NCBI RefSeq assembly: GCF_047824785.1
Contig: NZ_CP181167.1
Location: 1,054,001-1,118,000 of the forward strand
Direction: 5' to 3'
Length of the DNA: 64,000 nucleotides
Source: Nitrobacter sp039808345
GTDB lineage: Bacteria > Pseudomonadota > Alphaproteobacteria > Rhizobiales > Xanthobacteraceae
The position numbers and the translations under genes are program-made. Positions 1-7,414 of this stretch are shown here, piece after piece. Numbering within the stretch: position 1 is the first letter of the stretch; each line of letters begins with the position of its first letter. The notes beneath the pieces are model-generated. The model did no database searches. It was not told the DNA's origin and saw nothing but the letters and a program-made list of their open reading frames with translations.

Positions 1-127
1 GCTCCACGCTGTCCGCGCGCAGATACTTGCGGACCGTGTTCCTCGACAGACCTGTGCGCCGCGAGATCTCCCGGATCGAGAAATGGTCCCGATGGCGCCA
101 GCGCCGGATGACGCTCAATAACTCCAT
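1..127 (-). CDS. istA: IS21-family transposase IstA, N-terminal part (runs off the window)
   Basis: Reading the minus strand from an ATG at 127 gives a start MELLSVIRRWRH followed by a helix-turn-helix segment, REISRRTGLSRNTVRKYL, typical of the IstA N-terminus. The gene continues past position 1, so only about 42 codons are visible. IstA is the DDE integrase that, with IstB, moves IS21 elements. Upstream of the start lie the repeated terminal sequences of the element. The other end of a similar element, istB and the istA C-terminus, sits at the far right of the window in the same orientation. Whether the two ends belong to identical copies cannot be seen here. Confidence 0.8.
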   Translation of the reverse strand, partial: MELLSVIRRWRHRDHFSIREISRRTGLSRNTVRKYLRADSVE

Positions 128-239
128 GCTGATCACTCCGTTCTCTCCCGCTCTCATCGCGGGGAAAAGGTTCCAACATGGGTCAAATCTCGATGGAAAA
201 ACCTCAGCTTCCCGGGTCAACTCTCAGTGGAAATCAACA
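128..239 (-). mobile_element. IS21 terminal region with repeated binding sites
   Basis: On the minus strand the stretch begins TGTTGATTTCCACTGAGAG and carries two related blocks, TTTCCACTGAGAGTTGACCC and TTTCCATCGAGATTTGACCC, about 30 bases apart. IS21 elements have such multiple terminal repeats in front of istA. The outer limit, placed at 239, is inferred from the TG start; the target duplication cannot be checked because the other end is outside the window. Confidence 0.7.
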
Positions 240-260
240 CAGACTAGCCTGCGAGGACCC

Positions 261-1055
261 TCAGTGTCCGTCCACGCCTGACATTTGGGGAAGGAAGGCG
301 GCGAACTCGCCCTGAAGCGGCATCCCATAGGAGTCTCCCAGGGCACTGACCTGATAACCCACCGACTTGCGGATCGCCCTAAGCGCAGATTCAAATGCCA
401 GCCAATCCGGATCGCGGCCGTCGCATCGCAAGGTGCTTAGGTCGAACCGTTCGACGGCATCAAAGAAGTGTCGTATCGTCTGCCCTAGCGCTACGATCAC
501 GGTGTCGAGCGGGCTGCCGGCGGCGCAGTCACGACGTAGCCGGGTGAGACCATGCCGAAGGTTCTCAAGAGACATTCGCACACGATCGGGAAACTCGGCG
601 TCGAAGGTGGCCCAGAATGTTCGGCGGTCCTCGAATAAAGCGATGATCTCTCGAGCTAGGCCGGGTGCCATCTGGCCAGACCGAAGCAGTTCGATGCTGC
701 TCGACCAGCCATGTTGACGAACTTCTCTAATCATAATCTCGTGGTCGCGCTTCCAATTGCGCAACTGCTCCGCACGGAAGCCACCACTATCCTTGTCGAC
801 CATATCGCCACATTCGCGGCACAGCCAAAGACCATTGGCGCTCGACCGACGTTCAGATTCGCTTTGACCCGGATCGTACCGCGGGCCGCCTTCGGCCGCC
901 GCACAAATATGCGCGGCGTGCCCGGTTCCAAGGCCGCGCTCACCGCCCGATCGAGGGCCTGAGGTCAACCGAAGGCAATGTGGGTTCGAGCAGAAATGCG
1001 CCGCTCGTATCGCGAGCTCACGCTTTACCGACAGTTTGAATTCATGACGTGGCAT
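261..1055 (-). CDS. HNH-nuclease-like protein of unknown role
   Basis: 264 residues, starting at an ATG preceded by GGAGAC. The first 110 residues resemble an HNH/Cys-rich nuclease module: a CSNPHC pair, a GHAAHI segment with paired histidine, a conserved RRSSANGLWLC stretch, and a second Cys pair (CREC) followed by a DKD. The remaining 150 residues are helical and I do not recognise them. Such HNH modules attached to unknown domains are frequent in defence and mobile-element cargo. The gene sits between tRNA-Leu and an IS21 end that begins about 20 bases after its stop, which suggests accessory DNA. A nuclease function is inference; substrate unknown. Confidence 0.6.
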   Translation of the reverse strand: MPRHEFKLSVKRELAIRAAHFCSNPHCLRLTSGPRSGGERGLGTGHAAHICAAAEGGPRYDPGQSESERRSSANGLWLCRECGDMVDKDSGGFRAEQLRNWKRDHEIMIREVRQHGWSSSIELLRSGQMAPGLAREIIALFEDRRTFWATFDAEFPDRVRMSLENLRHGLTRLRRDCAAGSPLDTVIVALGQTIRHFFDAVERFDLSTLRCDGRDPDWLAFESALRAIRKSVGYQVSALGDSYGMPLQGEFAAFLPQMSGVDGH

Positions 1056-1135
1056 CGGGTCTCCGTCGAATGGGACGGCTTCCCAAAGCCGCTCTGCTGC
1101 ACCCGCTCGGTGAGCCCCGGCTCATTTTCGAAGGA

Positions 1136-1220
1136 TGGTGCGGGTGGTCGGAATCGAACCGACACTCCTTTCGGAACCGGATTTTGAATCCGGCGCGTCT
1201 ACCAGTTCCACCACACCCGC
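1136..1220 (-). tRNA. tRNA-Leu (anticodon CAA)
   Basis: The minus strand folds as a class II tRNA: acceptor strand GCGGGTG pairs with CACCCGC, the D-arm region reads TGGTAGACGC, the anticodon stem CCGGA/TCCGG encloses loop TTCAAAA giving anticodon CAA, there is a short variable arm, the T-loop segment GGTTCGATTCC is present, and CCA is encoded. It decodes UUG. Confidence 0.95.
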
Positions 1221-1376
1221 ACATTTGCCGCCGATTCTAGCCGACGCTCTCTGCACCTATACTGCACCTAGAGCGAAAACTGAATATCGCCAGCCTCTTT
1301 TCCTTCCTTCCCAACCCTCTGAAAGCACGTCGTTTTCAACTCGTCGTGTTTTCCTGTGGATTGGTAGACAAACCAC

Positions 1377-1416
1377 TTTTTGAGTCGAGCGCGTCTACCA
1401 GTTCCGCCACAGGGGC
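1377..1416 (-). pseudogene. 5' half of a second tRNA-Leu gene (truncated)
   Basis: The minus strand reads GCCCCTGTGGCGGAACTGG followed by TAGACGCGCTCGACTCAAAA, matching the first 40 bases of a leucine tRNA up to the anticodon loop. Immediately afterwards the match ends: no 3' anticodon strand, T-arm or acceptor partner follows. It is closely related to, but not the same as, the intact tRNA-Leu 160 bases away (different acceptor stem). Probably a scar of integration or deletion at a tRNA gene. Confidence 0.75.
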
Positions 1417-1610
1417 ATTCGCAAGTCACACCCGAATGCGGCCATGACCTTGCGAAGCGGGGCGGACTATAGCGACCGATCCTCGCCGGTCAACCCGGCT
1501 GCGCCAGGTGCCATCTGCGCCAAGGTGGCCTTGGTCCGAATGGCCGCGCGGAGCGAGGGCCGCCGGCTCGACAGCGGCAAGGCTCGCAGGCTATAGAGCA
1601 TCTCCCGGCC

Positions 1611-1715
1611 AGAGCATTTTCCGGCTAAGTGGCATCCGGTTCGGGTGAAAACAACGCGTCAGATCAAATGATAAGAGCGCCGCTTCCGATTTCGTTAGAA
1701 GCGGAAAGGCTTCGG
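1611..1715 (+). repeat. Interspersed palindromic repeat, diverged copy
   Basis: A diverged copy of a dispersed element whose clearest copy is at 9710-9817: a block like GAGCATTTTCCGGCTAAGTGG, a GGTTCGGGTGAAAAC-like core, then an inverted repeat of the type CCGCTTC...GAAGCGG. Other copies lie at 2877, 16715, 16803 and 31275. Two copies are in inverted orientation, and all lie between genes. Confidence 0.7.
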
Positions 1716-1754
1716 GACGCATGTGGCAGGCCGGACGCTCAGCCGGAGGAAGCT

Positions 1755-2297
1755 GTGACTCTTGACACCGTCGTGAAACCAGCCTCCGCAGCCGGCAACA
1801 GAAAAACCGCTTTTGCCGCGGCGCTGGCCGTTGCCTTCATCGCTGCCGCGACCCTCGCAGGCGCATGGTTCTTTCAGCTCGTGCTGGAGATCGTGCCGTG
1901 TCCGCTCTGCCTGCAGCAGCGCTATGCCTACTATTTGGCGATCCCTTTCGCCCTGCTTCTGGCCTTTGCCATCGCGAAGGGCGCGCCACGTTGCCTCATC
2001 ATGCCGCCTCTCGCCGTTCTCGCGCTGGCCGCGCTGGGTAACGCCGGGTTCGGCGCCTATCATGCCGGGGTGGAGTGGGGCTTCTGGCCGGGGCCTGCCG
2101 AGTGCAGCGGAGCGGTGCTCGATCTGGGCAAGGGAAGTCTGCTGGAAAATCTCGATAGGGTGAAGGTGGTGCGTTGCGACGAGGTGCAGTGGCGTTTCCT
2201 CGGCCTGTCGCTCGCCGGATACAACGCGCTGATCTCGCTGCTGATGGCGGCAATCGCGGGATGGGGGATCGCGGCTTTGGCAGGCAAGGTCAGGTAA
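1755..2297 (+). CDS. DsbB-family disulfide bond formation protein
   Basis: 180 residues from a GTG start with a strong ribosome site (CGGAGGA, 5 bases upstream); the reading frame is open further upstream but that part overlaps a dispersed repeat and has no signal. Four hydrophobic segments are visible. The periplasmic redox motif CPLC follows the first, and a second Cys pair (near PAECSG and VVRCDE) lies in the loop after the third. DsbB-type proteins reoxidise DsbA-type oxidases and pass electrons to quinone in the inner membrane. A DsbA-like protein is encoded 1.1 kb downstream at 3411-4079, a plausible partner. Confidence 0.85.
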   Translation: MTLDTVVKPASAAGNRKTAFAAALAVAFIAAATLAGAWFFQLVLEIVPCPLCLQQRYAYYLAIPFALLLAFAIAKGAPRCLIMPPLAVLALAALGNAGFGAYHAGVEWGFWPGPAECSGAVLDLGKGSLLENLDRVKVVRCDEVQWRFLGLSLAGYNALISLLMAAIAGWGIAALAGKVR

Positions 2298-2342
2298 GCC
2301 AGAGTCGGGGACTCGGGATAGATGGTCCCGGGCTGACGCTCT

Positions 2343-2390
2343 TAAGCGACAGGCTTGGTAAGCGACAGACTTGGTAAGTGGCAGATTTGG
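2343..2390 (+). repeat. Three tandem 16-base repeats
   Basis: TAAGCGACAGGCTTGG, TAAGCGACAGACTTGG and TAAGTGGCAGATTTGG follow one another without gaps in the intergenic space after the DsbB-like gene. Units one and two differ at one base; the third differs at three to four. Confidence 0.85.
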
Positions 2391-2458
2391 CTGGCGGGAA
2401 GAAAAGCGGTGCAGATTTCCGCCCGCATCCCGCTCTCAAAATATTGGAGTCGATCACG

Positions 2459-2493
2459 CGATGATTGTGGATCGATTTGATCCACAATCATCG
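2459..2493. terminator. Perfect 15-base inverted repeat between convergent genes
   Basis: CGATGATTGTGGATC, a 5-base loop (GATTT) and GATCCACAATCATCG form a perfect stem between the converging dsbB-like and psiF-like genes. No strong U-tract follows on either strand, so termination is likely but not certain. Confidence 0.55.
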
Positions 2494-2514
2494 TGATTGA
2501 TCGGGCGAGCGGGA

Positions 2515-2787
2515 TCAGTTCGGCTGGGCCGCCTTCGACTTGCACTCGGCGCGGAATTTTTTGCGTTCCTTACCGCGCAGGCCCTTGGCGTCGGCCTCCT
2601 TCGTACATTCGAGCGAAGCTGCGGAATTCGCCTTCTGGGCCTTCTGGGTCTTGTGAGCCTTCTTGGCGGCGGGCGCCGCCTTTGAAGCCGCCGCAGGTGC
2701 TTCGGTTGCGGGGGCTTGGGCGAATGCCGTTGCGCCAAGCAGCAGCGATGCCGCGACGACCGCTATGGCGCGGGGAAACATGGTCAT
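2515..2787 (-). CDS. PsiF-repeat secreted protein
   Basis: 90 residues: a signal peptide (MTMFPRAIAVVAASLLLG with a cleavage-like AFA-Q), a linker of about 30 residues rich in Ala, Lys and Pro, and one C-terminal PsiF-type repeat with paired cysteines spaced as C-x19-C around the motif AKGLRGKERKKF. PsiF proteins are small periplasmic proteins first known as phosphate-starvation inducible in E. coli; their activity is unknown. Start supported by a GGGAAATCC-like region upstream on the coding strand; no operon partner. Confidence 0.8.
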   Translation of the reverse strand: MTMFPRAIAVVAASLLLGATAFAQAPATEAPAAASKAAPAAKKAHKTQKAQKANSAASLECTKEADAKGLRGKERKKFRAECKSKAAQPN

Positions 2788-2876
2788 GGGAAATCCCTCA
2801 GGTTGATAACGGCCGCACCATCGCGGAGCCGGGCTGAACGGTGGGTGAACGGCATCGGGCGATTGTTGTTTTGATG

Positions 2877-2928
2877 CGTTTCCTTTAACGCGAACCGGTT
2901 TCCACTTCGCTCGAAAACGCTATAGGAT
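2877..2928 (-). repeat. Interspersed repeat, partial copy in inverted orientation
   Basis: Reads CGCGAACCGGTTTCCACTTC and CGAAAACGCTATAG, the reverse complement of the left half of the element at 9710-9817. It lies just upstream of the secreted-protein gene at 2967. Confidence 0.75.
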
Positions 2929-2966
2929 CGAGTCCACCATCATCCAGGTCCCGGAAAGACAGAGTC

Positions 2967-3404
2967 ATGACAGGTTATCTGAAACTGCTTGGCGCCGTGA
3001 CGGCGTCAGGTCTGCTTGGGCTTTCGGTGTTGCCCGCCGACGCGCTGACGGCGCAGGAGTGCAGCGCGAAGTATCAGGCCGCGAAATCAGCGGGCACCCT
3101 CGACGGTCAGAAATGGAATGATTTCCGCAAGGCTCATTGCGGAGCGGCGGCGGCCCCGGAAGCGGCCGAAGCATCCGCGCCGAAGACCGCAGCGACTCCT
3201 TCGGCCACCTCGGCCGGCAACGCGGTTTTCCCATCGGCGGTGTCGTCCAAATATGCCGGCGAAACCGCTGGCAAGGCGCGCAGGCACACCTGCCTTGATC
3301 AATACAAGGCCAACAAGTCCAGCAACGCCAATGGCGGGATGAAATGGATCATGAAGGGTGGTGGCTACTATAGCGAATGCACCAAGCGGCTGAAGGGCGC
3401 CTGA
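2967..3404 (+). CDS. Small secreted protein of unknown function
   Basis: 145 residues with a signal peptide ending near PADALT-A. Two related Cys-pair segments are visible: residues 31-58 (ECSAKYQ...AHC) and 109-138 (CLDQYKANK...YSEC), separated by an Ala/Pro/Ser-rich linker. The repeated pattern of a Cys followed by a Lys/Tyr-rich helix and another Cys recalls PsiF repeats, and a PsiF protein is encoded next door, so the two may be distant relatives. Periplasmic location is inferred from the signal peptide. It is followed after 6 bases by the DsbA-like gene, so co-transcription is likely. Confidence 0.7.
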   Translation: MTGYLKLLGAVTASGLLGLSVLPADALTAQECSAKYQAAKSAGTLDGQKWNDFRKAHCGAAAAPEAAEASAPKTAATPSATSAGNAVFPSAVSSKYAGETAGKARRHTCLDQYKANKSSNANGGMKWIMKGGGYYSECTKRLKGA

Positions 3405-3410
3405 TCGATC

Positions 3411-4079
3411 ATGCCGGAATCGCGGGATCCGTCCGGCGCCCCGACAAGGCGCACGCTGCTGCGAGCCTTGGGCCTGGGAATGGTGACGGCGGGCCTGACG
3501 CGCGCGCCGACACTGGCCGAGACGTCTGACGACGTTCTGACCGAAGCCCGCGTGTTGCGCGACCCGGAAATTCCGGCGGCGGGCAATGCGCACGGCGACA
3601 TCACGATCGTCGAGTATCTCGATTACAACTGCTCCTACTGCCGCAAGCTCGCGCCGGGGCTCGCTCAGGTGGTGCGCGACGACGGCAAGGTTCGGCTGAT
3701 CTTCAAGGACTGGCCGATCCTCGGCCCCGTCTCGGTCTATGCGTCGCGTCTGGCGCTGGCGTCCAGATATCAGGACAAGTTCGTCGTCGCGCACGAAGCC
3801 CTGATCAATACGAGTTCACGCCTGACCGAACCGCGCGTTCGCGCGTTGATGGCGGATGCGAAGATCGATGTCGATCGCGCGCTCAAGGACATGGCCGCCA
3901 ACGCCGGCGCGATCGACGCCCTTCTGAAGCGCAACAACGATCAGGCGGCCGCCTTCGGATTCAACGGGACGCCTTCGTTTATTGTCGGGAAGTTCCGCGT
4001 ACCCGGCGTTTTGACCACGGCGCAATTCGTCCAGGCCATCGCGGACGCGCGCAAGGCTGTCGCCGAGAAGACCAAGTGA
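3411..4079 (+). CDS. DsbA-family thiol:disulfide oxidoreductase
   Basis: 222 residues. The N-terminus carries a twin-arginine-like signal (TRRTLLRALGLG), then a thioredoxin fold with active site CSYC in the segment EYLDYNCSYCRKLAPG, a central helical insertion and a cis-proline segment (NGTPSFIVG). This fits the DsbA/DsbG-like family that introduces or shuffles disulfides in the periplasm. It follows the small Cys-containing secreted protein by 6 bases and lies near a DsbB-like gene. Whether it is an oxidase or an isomerase cannot be decided from the sequence. Confidence 0.85.
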   Translation: MPESRDPSGAPTRRTLLRALGLGMVTAGLTRAPTLAETSDDVLTEARVLRDPEIPAAGNAHGDITIVEYLDYNCSYCRKLAPGLAQVVRDDGKVRLIFKDWPILGPVSVYASRLALASRYQDKFVVAHEALINTSSRLTEPRVRALMADAKIDVDRALKDMAANAGAIDALLKRNNDQAAAFGFNGTPSFIVGKFRVPGVLTTAQFVQAIADARKAVAEKTK

Positions 4080-4135
4080 AAGCATGAAGACCAAGTGAAA
4101 GCATAAGGATCGGCGCAGGCGTCAGGTCGGCACGC

Positions 4136-4558
4136 TCACGTCGCGTTCGTGGAAGCCTGCGGCGGCCACGGCCGGTCAGGCCGGTAGAACACCGCAATCT
4201 TCAGGCTTTCAGCGATGCGTTCCGCTTTTTCCATGAAGGCCGCGCGGATCGGCTCGTCGCACAATTCGCGGCAGGTTTCGTCGAAGAGCGCGAGCCACTG
4301 GGTGAACAGATCCGGCCTCATGCCCGGTATCGCCATGTGCTTCATCATGGGATTGCCCTTGTAGCGGCCGGTGGTCAGCATCACCGATGACCAGAACGCG
4401 TACATCTTCTCAAGATGGTGGGGCCAGTTATCCCTGATCTTGTTCTCGAAGACCGGGCCCAGCTCTGCATCGGCGCGCACCTTCGTATAAAAGGCGTCGA
4501 CGAGCCGGCGGATGCCGTCCTCGGTTACATGATCCATTTTGTCGGACGTGAGTGTCAT
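4136..4558 (-). CDS. Group III truncated hemoglobin
   Basis: 140 residues matching the group III 2-over-2 globin fold: N-terminal helix IRRLVDAFYTKVRAD, the AELGPVF segment, WPHHLEKMYAFWSSVML, and the proximal His region MKHMAIPGMRPDLFTQWLALF. These cytoplasmic hemoglobins are linked to nitric oxide or peroxide chemistry. The gene faces away from nsrR with a palindromic operator candidate between them, so nitric-oxide control is a reasonable inference. Its start codon overlaps the end of a small broken reading frame upstream. Confidence 0.9.
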   Translation of the reverse strand: MTLTSDKMDHVTEDGIRRLVDAFYTKVRADAELGPVFENKIRDNWPHHLEKMYAFWSSVMLTTGRYKGNPMMKHMAIPGMRPDLFTQWLALFDETCRELCDEPIRAAFMEKAERIAESLKIAVFYRPDRPWPPQASTNAT

Positions 4559-4738
4559 ACGGGATACGCCATTGCGATGATGCCTGCCATCGTCCAGCTC
4601 AACGAACTGACCGGCATGCGGACCAGGTGGAAATAGTCCCCGGAGCTATTGCGGATTCCGGGGGCATTGCAGGCGGCGGTTTCCGGCAGCAGCTAAAGAC
4701 TTTGCGACGGCGTCGCTGATCGTGGCGCTCTTGCTCAT
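4555..4738 (-). pseudogene. Possible small gene upstream of the hemoglobin, apparently frameshifted
   Basis: An ATG at 4738 has a strong ribosome site (GAGGAG, 6 bases away) and opens a frame MSKSATISDAVAKSLAAAG that stops after 30 codons. A shift of one base near the run of Cs at about 4664 would join it to a frame ending MPVSSLSWTMAGIIAMAYPV, whose stop overlaps the hemoglobin ATG (ATGA). The good ribosome site, position next to the operator and overlap suggest a once intact gene of about 60 residues with a hydrophobic end. I do not recognise the family; a sequencing error is possible. Confidence 0.35.
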
Positions 4739-4784
4739 AAAACGCTCCTCTGCAAAGGCCAGTGTTTCCATACATCAGCGGTTG

Positions 4785-4817
4785 CGTAAAAGCAATATCT
4801 ACAATATAGCTTTTACG
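4785..4817. promoter_or_regulatory. Palindromic operator candidate between hemoglobin and nsrR
   Basis: CGTAAAAGC and GCTTTTACG form a perfect 9-base inverted repeat with a 15-base AT-rich centre. It lies 25 bases before nsrR and about 47 before the small ORF leading to the hemoglobin gene, in the only divergent intergenic space here. NsrR sites are AT-rich dyads, so autoregulation plus control of the hemoglobin is the likely reading. Confidence 0.6.
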
Positions 4818-4841
4818 TGACCATCGCACGGGGAAGTATGC

Positions 4842-5294
4842 ATGCGCCTCACCACCTATTCGGACTACGCGTTGCGGGTGCTGATGTACCTCGCGCTCAA
4901 GTCCGATGGGCTGTCGACCATCGCCGAGATCGCCGGAAGCTATAACGTTTCCGAGGCTCACCTGATGAAGGTGGTTCATCAGCTGGGGGTGGCGGGATAT
5001 ATTGAAACCGTGCGCGGTCGCGGCGGCGGACTGCGTCTCGCCAAGCCCGCCGAGGCGATCGGGCTGGCGGAGGTCATTCGCATGACCGAGCCGGACATGG
5101 CCATCGTGTCGTGCCTGAAGCCGCTGAACGCGCCCTGCAAGATCAATCCCGGTTGCGTGCTCAAGCGCGCAATGGAGCGGGCGTATCAGGCTTTCATGGA
5201 CGTTCTTGAAGGATATACGTTGGCCGATCTCGTGGCCCCCAGCGGCCGCCTTTCGAATCTGCTCGGCATCTCTCCAGCCGCATCAACGCAATAA
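4842..5294 (+). CDS. nsrR: Rrf2-family regulator, probably NsrR
   Basis: 150 residues. The N-terminal winged helix begins MRLTTYSDYALRVLMYLAL, a hallmark of NsrR, with the wing segment TVRGRGGGLRLAKP. Three cysteines (C91, C99, C105) bind an iron-sulfur cluster in this family; nitric oxide destroys DNA binding. The divergent group III hemoglobin and the palindrome just upstream support a nitric-oxide role, relevant in a nitrite oxidiser. Other Rrf2 proteins such as IscR differ in cysteine spacing and N-terminus. Confidence 0.88.
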   Translation: MRLTTYSDYALRVLMYLALKSDGLSTIAEIAGSYNVSEAHLMKVVHQLGVAGYIETVRGRGGGLRLAKPAEAIGLAEVIRMTEPDMAIVSCLKPLNAPCKINPGCVLKRAMERAYQAFMDVLEGYTLADLVAPSGRLSNLLGISPAASTQ

Positions 5295-5325
5295 GAGCTG
5301 GGCTGTGCTCAGTGGAGTGCTATGC

Positions 5326-6297
5326 TCAGTGGAGTCTTGGCTTCTTCAGCATTCGGGCGCGGTCGGTGGATGTCACCACCACGTCGAAAGTGTCGCCCTC
5401 GCGATGAAGCGTCAGCGGCACGTCGACGCCTGCGTGACCCAGCGACCACAATTTGCGATAGAGCTGGGACGCGTCCGATACTTTTTCTCCCTTCACCGCG
5501 AGGATGGCGTCGCCGGCGCGCAGTTCGGCGTGGTCCGCCGGTCCTTTCGGTACGATACCGACTGCGGTCACCCTGTTTTCGATCTCGGCGACGTAGATTC
5601 CGAGCCAGGGGCGGGCGGGCCTGTTGACCTGTCCAAACTTTCGCAGGTCGTCGAGGACGGGCTTCAGCAGATCGATCGGCACGTTCATGTTGAGATGTTC
5701 GCTGCGGCCGGCTTCCTCCCGCTCGAGTTGCAGAGAGCCGATTCCGATCAGATCGCCTGAGGCCGAGATCAGGCCGGTGCCGCCCCAGTTGGGGTGCGCG
5801 GGGCGGGTGAAGATGGCTTGATCGATGAGGTACTCCCAGTAGCCGGCGAACTCCTCCCTTGAAATGATCCTGCCGGCGAGCGAACGGGAGCGTCCGCCGA
5901 CTCCGGCGACCACGACCGGGTCATTGACTCTCGCCGCGGCCGACGAACCCAGCGGCAGCGGCTCGAGATCGAGATCACCGAGTGCCTGCACCAGGCCGAA
6001 GCCGCTTTCCCGATCGATGCCAATCGTGTCCGCCTGAACCACGCGGCCGTCCGCAAGATGCAGCCATACGGTTTCCGCCTCGGTGACGACGTAGCCGATC
6101 GTGAGAACAAGGCCGTCGTCGATCACGACGCCGTTTCCGGCACGCTCGGTGCCGAGGGTGTCCGCCGTGAGGGCATCGGGCGGAACAAAGGAATGCAGCC
6201 CGACGACGGTGGACAGCGCGCGGTCGAGATCGAAATGGTAATCCTCCGGGCGCGGCTGAGCGGAGCTTGGCACCTTCCATTGCGTCAATGAGGCCAT
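5326..6297 (-). CDS. DegP/HtrA-like protein with PDZ domain and no catalytic triad
   Basis: 323 residues: a trypsin-like domain (about residues 25-220) and a C-terminal PDZ domain (about 225-315, with the carboxylate-binding WLGIYV). The layout is that of HtrA proteases, but all three catalytic residues are changed. The TNAHVV motif is TIGYVV (His to Tyr69), the Asp of DPxTDLAV is Gly99, and GNSGGPL is NWGGTGL (Ser to Trp171). No signal peptide or membrane anchor is seen. It is most likely a non-proteolytic scaffold or peptide-binding protein. It stands alone, convergent with nsrR. Confidence 0.75.
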   Translation of the reverse strand: MASLTQWKVPSSAQPRPEDYHFDLDRALSTVVGLHSFVPPDALTADTLGTERAGNGVVIDDGLVLTIGYVVTEAETVWLHLADGRVVQADTIGIDRESGFGLVQALGDLDLEPLPLGSSAAARVNDPVVVAGVGGRSRSLAGRIISREEFAGYWEYLIDQAIFTRPAHPNWGGTGLISASGDLIGIGSLQLEREEAGRSEHLNMNVPIDLLKPVLDDLRKFGQVNRPARPWLGIYVAEIENRVTAVGIVPKGPADHAELRAGDAILAVKGEKVSDASQLYRKLWSLGHAGVDVPLTLHREGDTFDVVVTSTDRARMLKKPRLH

Positions 6298-6536
6298 GCG
6301 CGTACTCCGTGGCGGTGCGTAGCCAGATCATGCTCTAACGGCCGTATCAGGAGATTGTAGCAATCAGCCGATACGAGCAACGAGCTTATGCGCCTGACGT
6401 CGTCCGTGAAAGGGCAGGGCGCAGGTGCGGCCGGATCGCGATGACCGGGAACTGAAATCGATCCAACGTTAGAGCAGGGCGGCTCTGGGAAGCGGAATGC
6501 TGGCGGAAAACCACGCCATTCTTTTCTCTTCTCGCT

Positions 6537-7094
6537 TCAGGGATCGAGTTCTGTGTCCCAATAGAGATAGTCCAGCCAGCTCTCGTGCAGATGGTTCGGC
6601 GGGAACAACCTGCCGTTTCGGTGCAACTGATGCACGGTCGGCGCGAACGGCGCCTGGCGCGGAAACATCCCGGCCTGTTGCGGCGTCAGGCTGCCTTTGC
6701 GCAGATTGCACGGCGAGCAGGCTGCGACGACGTTCTCCCAGGTGGTTTGACCGCCCTTGCTGCGCGGAATGATGTGGTCGAAGGTGAGATCCTCGACGGC
6801 TGTGCAATACTGGCACATGAACCTGTCGCGCAGGAATACGTTGAAGCGGGTGAAGGCGGGGTGGGTCGATGGCTTCACGAAGGATTTTAACGACACCACG
6901 CTCGGAAGCTGGATTTCGAACGATGGGCTGCGCACCGCGCGATCGTAGCGTTCGACAATGTTGACGCGATCAAGGAACACTGCCTTGATCGCGTCCTGCC
7001 ACGACCAAAGAGACAGCGGATAGTAACTCAGCGGCCGGAAGTCTGCGTTCAGGACCAGCACCGGCCAGCCGCCCTGTGAGACATGCGCGTTCAA
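6537..7094 (-). CDS. HNH endonuclease family protein
   Basis: 185 residues if translation begins at a TTG (7094) that follows a GGAGG by 6 bases; this matches the usual family length and start (L/M-NAHVSQGGWPVLVLN). The nuclease core contains CQYC, the FDHIIPRSKGG histidine motif, and CSPCNLRKGS. These short HNH proteins are very widely conserved single genes in alphaproteobacteria; the cellular role is not established. The frame remains open upstream to 7250, but the extra part is low-complexity and probably not translated. Confidence 0.85.
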   Translation of the reverse strand: MNAHVSQGGWPVLVLNADFRPLSYYPLSLWSWQDAIKAVFLDRVNIVERYDRAVRSPSFEIQLPSVVSLKSFVKPSTHPAFTRFNVFLRDRFMCQYCTAVEDLTFDHIIPRSKGGQTTWENVVAACSPCNLRKGSLTPQQAGMFPRQAPFAPTVHQLHRNGRLFPPNHLHESWLDYLYWDTELDP

Positions 7095-7414
7095 ATAGCG
7101 CCTCCAGAGCACTTTCCTGGCAAAGTTACACGCCGGTTCGCCGCGGAAAATGCATCCAATGTTTATGCCTGCAATGTTTATGCCCGAATGAACTCTGACC
7201 GCAAAACCGGCACTTTGCGGAGCACCCCCCGGTTCCATATTCGGCCGCATCTATCCCGAGGCGGCTCACGACGACATACTACAGGCAGCGTGACGGGATT
7301 GTGAAGAGCGCAAGCCCTGCTTTTCGGGTGGGCCACGCTCGCCAGTGGGGCATGGGGACCGCCGCCCGAGATCGGATCGAGGGTCTGCTCGCGGCCAACC
7401 TTCATTGATCGCGG

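Noticed and set aside
7095..7250. A longer N-terminus for the HNH gene starting at 7250
   Set aside because: The added 52 residues are low in complexity and unlike the family; the TTG at 7094 has a strong ribosome site and gives the usual 185 residues.
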